A stretch of 11,126 nt of DNA, taken from contig JANBQC010000778.1 of the NCBI GenBank assembly GCA_027576995.1, positions 1 to 11,126 on the forward strand. The letters run 5' to 3'. The notes under the pieces were generated by a model, which searched no databases, was not told the DNA's origin, and worked only from the letters and a program-made list of their open reading frames with translations. Numbering within the stretch: the first letter of the stretch is position 1; the number at the start of each line of letters is the position of its first letter. Below are positions 9,053 to 11,126 of this stretch, piece after piece. Both the position numbers and the translations under genes were made by a program. The stretch is from Dimargaris cristalligena (lineage: Eukaryota; Kickxellomycota; Dimargaritomycetes; Dimargaritales; Dimargaritaceae).

Positions 9053-9190
9053 GATTACAATGGCGAGGGGGTGAGGGGGAACGGTGCAGACCACGGGAAC
9101 AGAAGAAAAAACTAAAGCGAATAAAGCAAGAGAAACTAAGCAATACAAAACGATCAGGGGCCGACTGCTGTACAGAAGAAAGAAAAGGTG
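9053..9190 (-). promoter_or_regulatory. Pyrimidine-rich leader upstream of TOM40
   Basis: On the minus strand the sequence before the TOM40 ATG is strongly C/T-rich, with blocks such as TTTTTTCTTCTG (around 9102-9113) and CTTTTCTTTCTTCTG (around 9174-9188). Pyrimidine-rich tracts around transcription starts are common in fungal genes that lack a clear TATA box; I see no TATA box here. That this is the transcribed 5' leader or core promoter is inferred from position and composition only. Confidence 0.35.
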
Positions 9191-9219
9191 TGAGGATCGT
9201 GAGCATGTGGAATGGGGTG

Positions 9220-9224
9220 ATTGG
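9220..9224 (-). promoter_or_regulatory. CCAAT box upstream of TOM40
   Basis: The minus strand reads CCCAATCA at this point, 168 bp before the TOM40 ATG. CCAAT is the core site of the fungal HAP (NF-Y) complex, which in yeasts and moulds controls many nuclear genes for mitochondrial proteins. Position and target type fit, but a 5-base motif is expected by chance several times in a window this size. Confidence 0.3.
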
Positions 9225-9733
9225 GCTTAGAGAAGAGTTCAACATCTTTTAGCGGGAAAAAACCTCACCAGACATTGTTCTGACTGCCACTCTCTTGATC
9301 CATGTAGGCTAGGCAAATTCAACAACGTCATCGACTGGTTGCGGAATGGCCGTCACCACGCTTAGGTCTGGTAAAGGGCGCGGGGGCGTTAGTCTGAATA
9401 CTCTAACGCTCGTTTGAGTAGGCATATCCCACAGCAGCTCCCGTTAGCCCGATCACATTGGCATTATTCATAGACTGATACTCGACTAACGAGGTAGTAA
9501 GCAAATGCCCGAGATGCGCGGGTGCTGTATTGATAAATTGTCCAGTAGCATTAGCCAGCGACCGTAACCGCCGGACTGAATAGTGTTACCATCATTATCA
9601 TTTAGTCTCCGTCGGGTAGTTTATGCACCAACCGGTGTTTACAGTTTTACTCGAATGGTCATTTTATGCTATGCCGATTATATGACGATTAATTGACGTA
9701 GAATGTATTTCGGTATATTTATTCGATTAATCT

Positions 9734-9919
9734 ATGGCCGTTATGCGGGATGCCCTCTTCAAAACAGGTGATAATGTTCTTCTAACTTTACACCCCTACA
9801 GAAATAGTGGTTTACTGAAAAAAAAATTTTTACTCAAAAAGCGGCACGTTTCCTCTTTGGTAATTGATTCCTTCGGTCATATTTTCACTACTGTGTCCCA
9901 CCCCAACCTTGTTTCATAG
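9734..9919 (+). pseudogene. Possible Ty3/gypsy retrotransposon integrase C-terminal fragment
   Basis: A 61-codon frame contains FKTGDNVLLTLHPYR, a K-rich stretch (KKKFLLKKRH) and VIDSFG. The order F-x-x-GD-x-V-x-L-x-L-x-PYR, then basic residues, then a hydrophobic segment ending in G resembles the tail of Ty3/gypsy integrases, just after the catalytic core. In intact elements a GPF motif normally follows the basic stretch; here the corresponding place reads SSL. An in-frame stop lies directly upstream (9728-9730), and I found no integrase core, reverse transcriptase or long terminal repeats nearby. If real, it is an isolated decayed scrap; chance resemblance remains possible. Confidence 0.25.
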
Positions 9920-10684
9920 CAAAGTCAACATCTCTCTCTCTGAGTTAGCTAGGAACCCCCCCTTTTGAAACCAGGACATTCGGAAAAGTAGCCCGCGGCC
10001 CACAGTTGAATCGCCAAGTCCTGCACCATAACATCAGATCCTGGCGGCAATACAACTGTATGTCCACTAGTTCAATAAACCTACCGTAAAACTTGATTGA
10101 TATTACTCGCGATGTTATGCCTGATGCCATTCCACGTTTTCGAAGTAGGTATTTCAAAGAGAAATAACTTTGGTTTAAGTTTTAAAAATTGAAATAACCG
10201 CTAAACCCGCAATTTCTTGGCTGCCATTCTCCCCAAATCGGTATAAAAGATTATAGGCCACTTTGGTCTGAGAGTTAAGCTGCACATATAGGTGACATAA
10301 ATATACTATAGTGATATAGTTGGGACGGGTTGTCTTCAATCTCTATTATAATTAAAGGATTCGTGGATTATCTTCCACCAGTTGGATTGAAGCAAATTAT
10401 CATAGGTACGTAGAGTCTCAAAGGGACGAATAGTACCGGCATTCGTACCCCCGTGTGGTGGTAACCTTGGCCCAATCTGTTCGAACAATTATATCAGGCG
10501 GGGTCTGGTCACTGCCCTCGTTGTTGGAATGGTCACTGCAAATTGGTCGCCTAAAAATAGGGGGTAGAATAAATAGCCGAGAGTTTGCCAAGCCTTTGAA
10601 AATGGCGACTGGGGTGATCGGGTCGCACCACTAGTATGTCATTATACTTTGGGCAGTAGAGGAGTGCACGTCCAATCTCCGATT

Positions 10685-10735
10685 GCCATGGAAGATAAAA
10701 TGGCTAGACCAAAGTAGTGGGCTATTTTCCATGGC
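10685..10735. repeat. Inverted repeat, 13-bp arms
   Basis: GCCATGGAAGATA at 10685-10697 pairs with TATTTTCCATGGC at 10723-10735 at 12 of 13 positions, the remaining one being G-T, around a 25-nt loop. A second small hairpin, TACCC-GATA-GGGTA, follows at 10768-10781. Nothing adjacent explains them as a terminator or mobile-element end. Confidence 0.45.
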
Positions 10736-11126
10736 TATCGTATTGTGAACAATCCCGGCCGCTGGTTTACCCGATAGGGTAGGAACGCCAAGAGTGTAGA
10801 TCCGAATACCCTGCACCAGCCCTACTTTGTGGTAGTTTACCCCAAAAATGTACTATTTTGTAAATACAAATATGGTCCCTACACCAGTTAGCCCAAAGGG
10901 TCAGTATGGCCAATTATAATTGAAGTGCCCCATGATCTTCAACGCTTCTTTAAAGTTCGGCACATTATAGACCCAGCCACTAATGAAAAAAGATGGATGC
11001 TTGTGAAAGACCAATGGTTTACTCTTCTATTGTACCGTATGGAATCGACCCTTCCCAGTTCCATTTTTTTAAACACTGGTAGAATGGTTGGGGGAGAGGG
11101 ACTATTTGGGCAATCTAGTCTATTGG

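Larger units (their letters stand above)
9250..11126. other. Intergenic DNA with no intact gene recognised
   Basis: Beyond the TOM40 leader I find no complete gene. The stretch holds the integrase-like fragment (9734-9919), a minus-strand open frame broken by one stop (9328-9585), several small hairpins around 10305-10320 and 10685-10781, a 10-bp direct repeat (TGGTCACTGC at 10506 and 10530), and a plus-strand open frame from 10892 that continues past the window edge. GC content is intermediate in 9300-9600 and lower further right. Confidence 0.5.

Overview
This window looks like nuclear DNA of a fungus. Two GC-rich protein genes sit in an AT-rich, gene-poor background. One is interrupted by a short intron with fungal-type signals: donor GTAAGT, branch site TACTAAT and acceptor CTAG. 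Both proteins are mitochondrial and only eukaryotes encode them in this form. An early-diverging fungal lineage is a guess from intergenic composition and protein divergence; I cannot name a species.

Layout: positions 1 to about 4740 hold no gene I can recognise. They contain scattered short open frames, an 11-bp tandem repeat, and a stretch at 1455-1627 that combines tRNA-like promoter boxes, a long hairpin and an oligo-T run. Positions 4806-6929 (minus strand) encode electron transfer flavoprotein-ubiquinone oxidoreductase (ETF-QO) in one uninterrupted frame, with an unusually long mitochondrial-type N-terminus. Positions 6930-7864 form the spacer between the two genes: TOM40 3' region, ETF-QO promoter, and one unrecognised 110-codon frame. 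Positions 7865-9052 (minus strand) encode Tom40, the pore of the outer-membrane protein translocase, in two exons. Positions 9053-9250 are its pyrimidine-rich leader with a CCAAT box. Positions 9250-11126 are again without a recognisable intact gene, but hold a possible Ty3/gypsy integrase fragment (9734-9919), small hairpins, and an open frame running off the right edge.

The two genes are transcribed in the same direction, TOM40 upstream of ETF-QO. Tom40 admits nuclear-encoded precursors into mitochondria. ETF-QO is such a precursor: it works at the inner membrane, passing electrons from ETF to ubiquinone during fatty-acid and amino-acid oxidation. The functional link is general, and there is no evidence of co-transcription across the 935-bp gap. 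I see no clear novel multi-gene system here. The most unusual observations are the ETF-QO N-terminus and the Pol III-like structured element.
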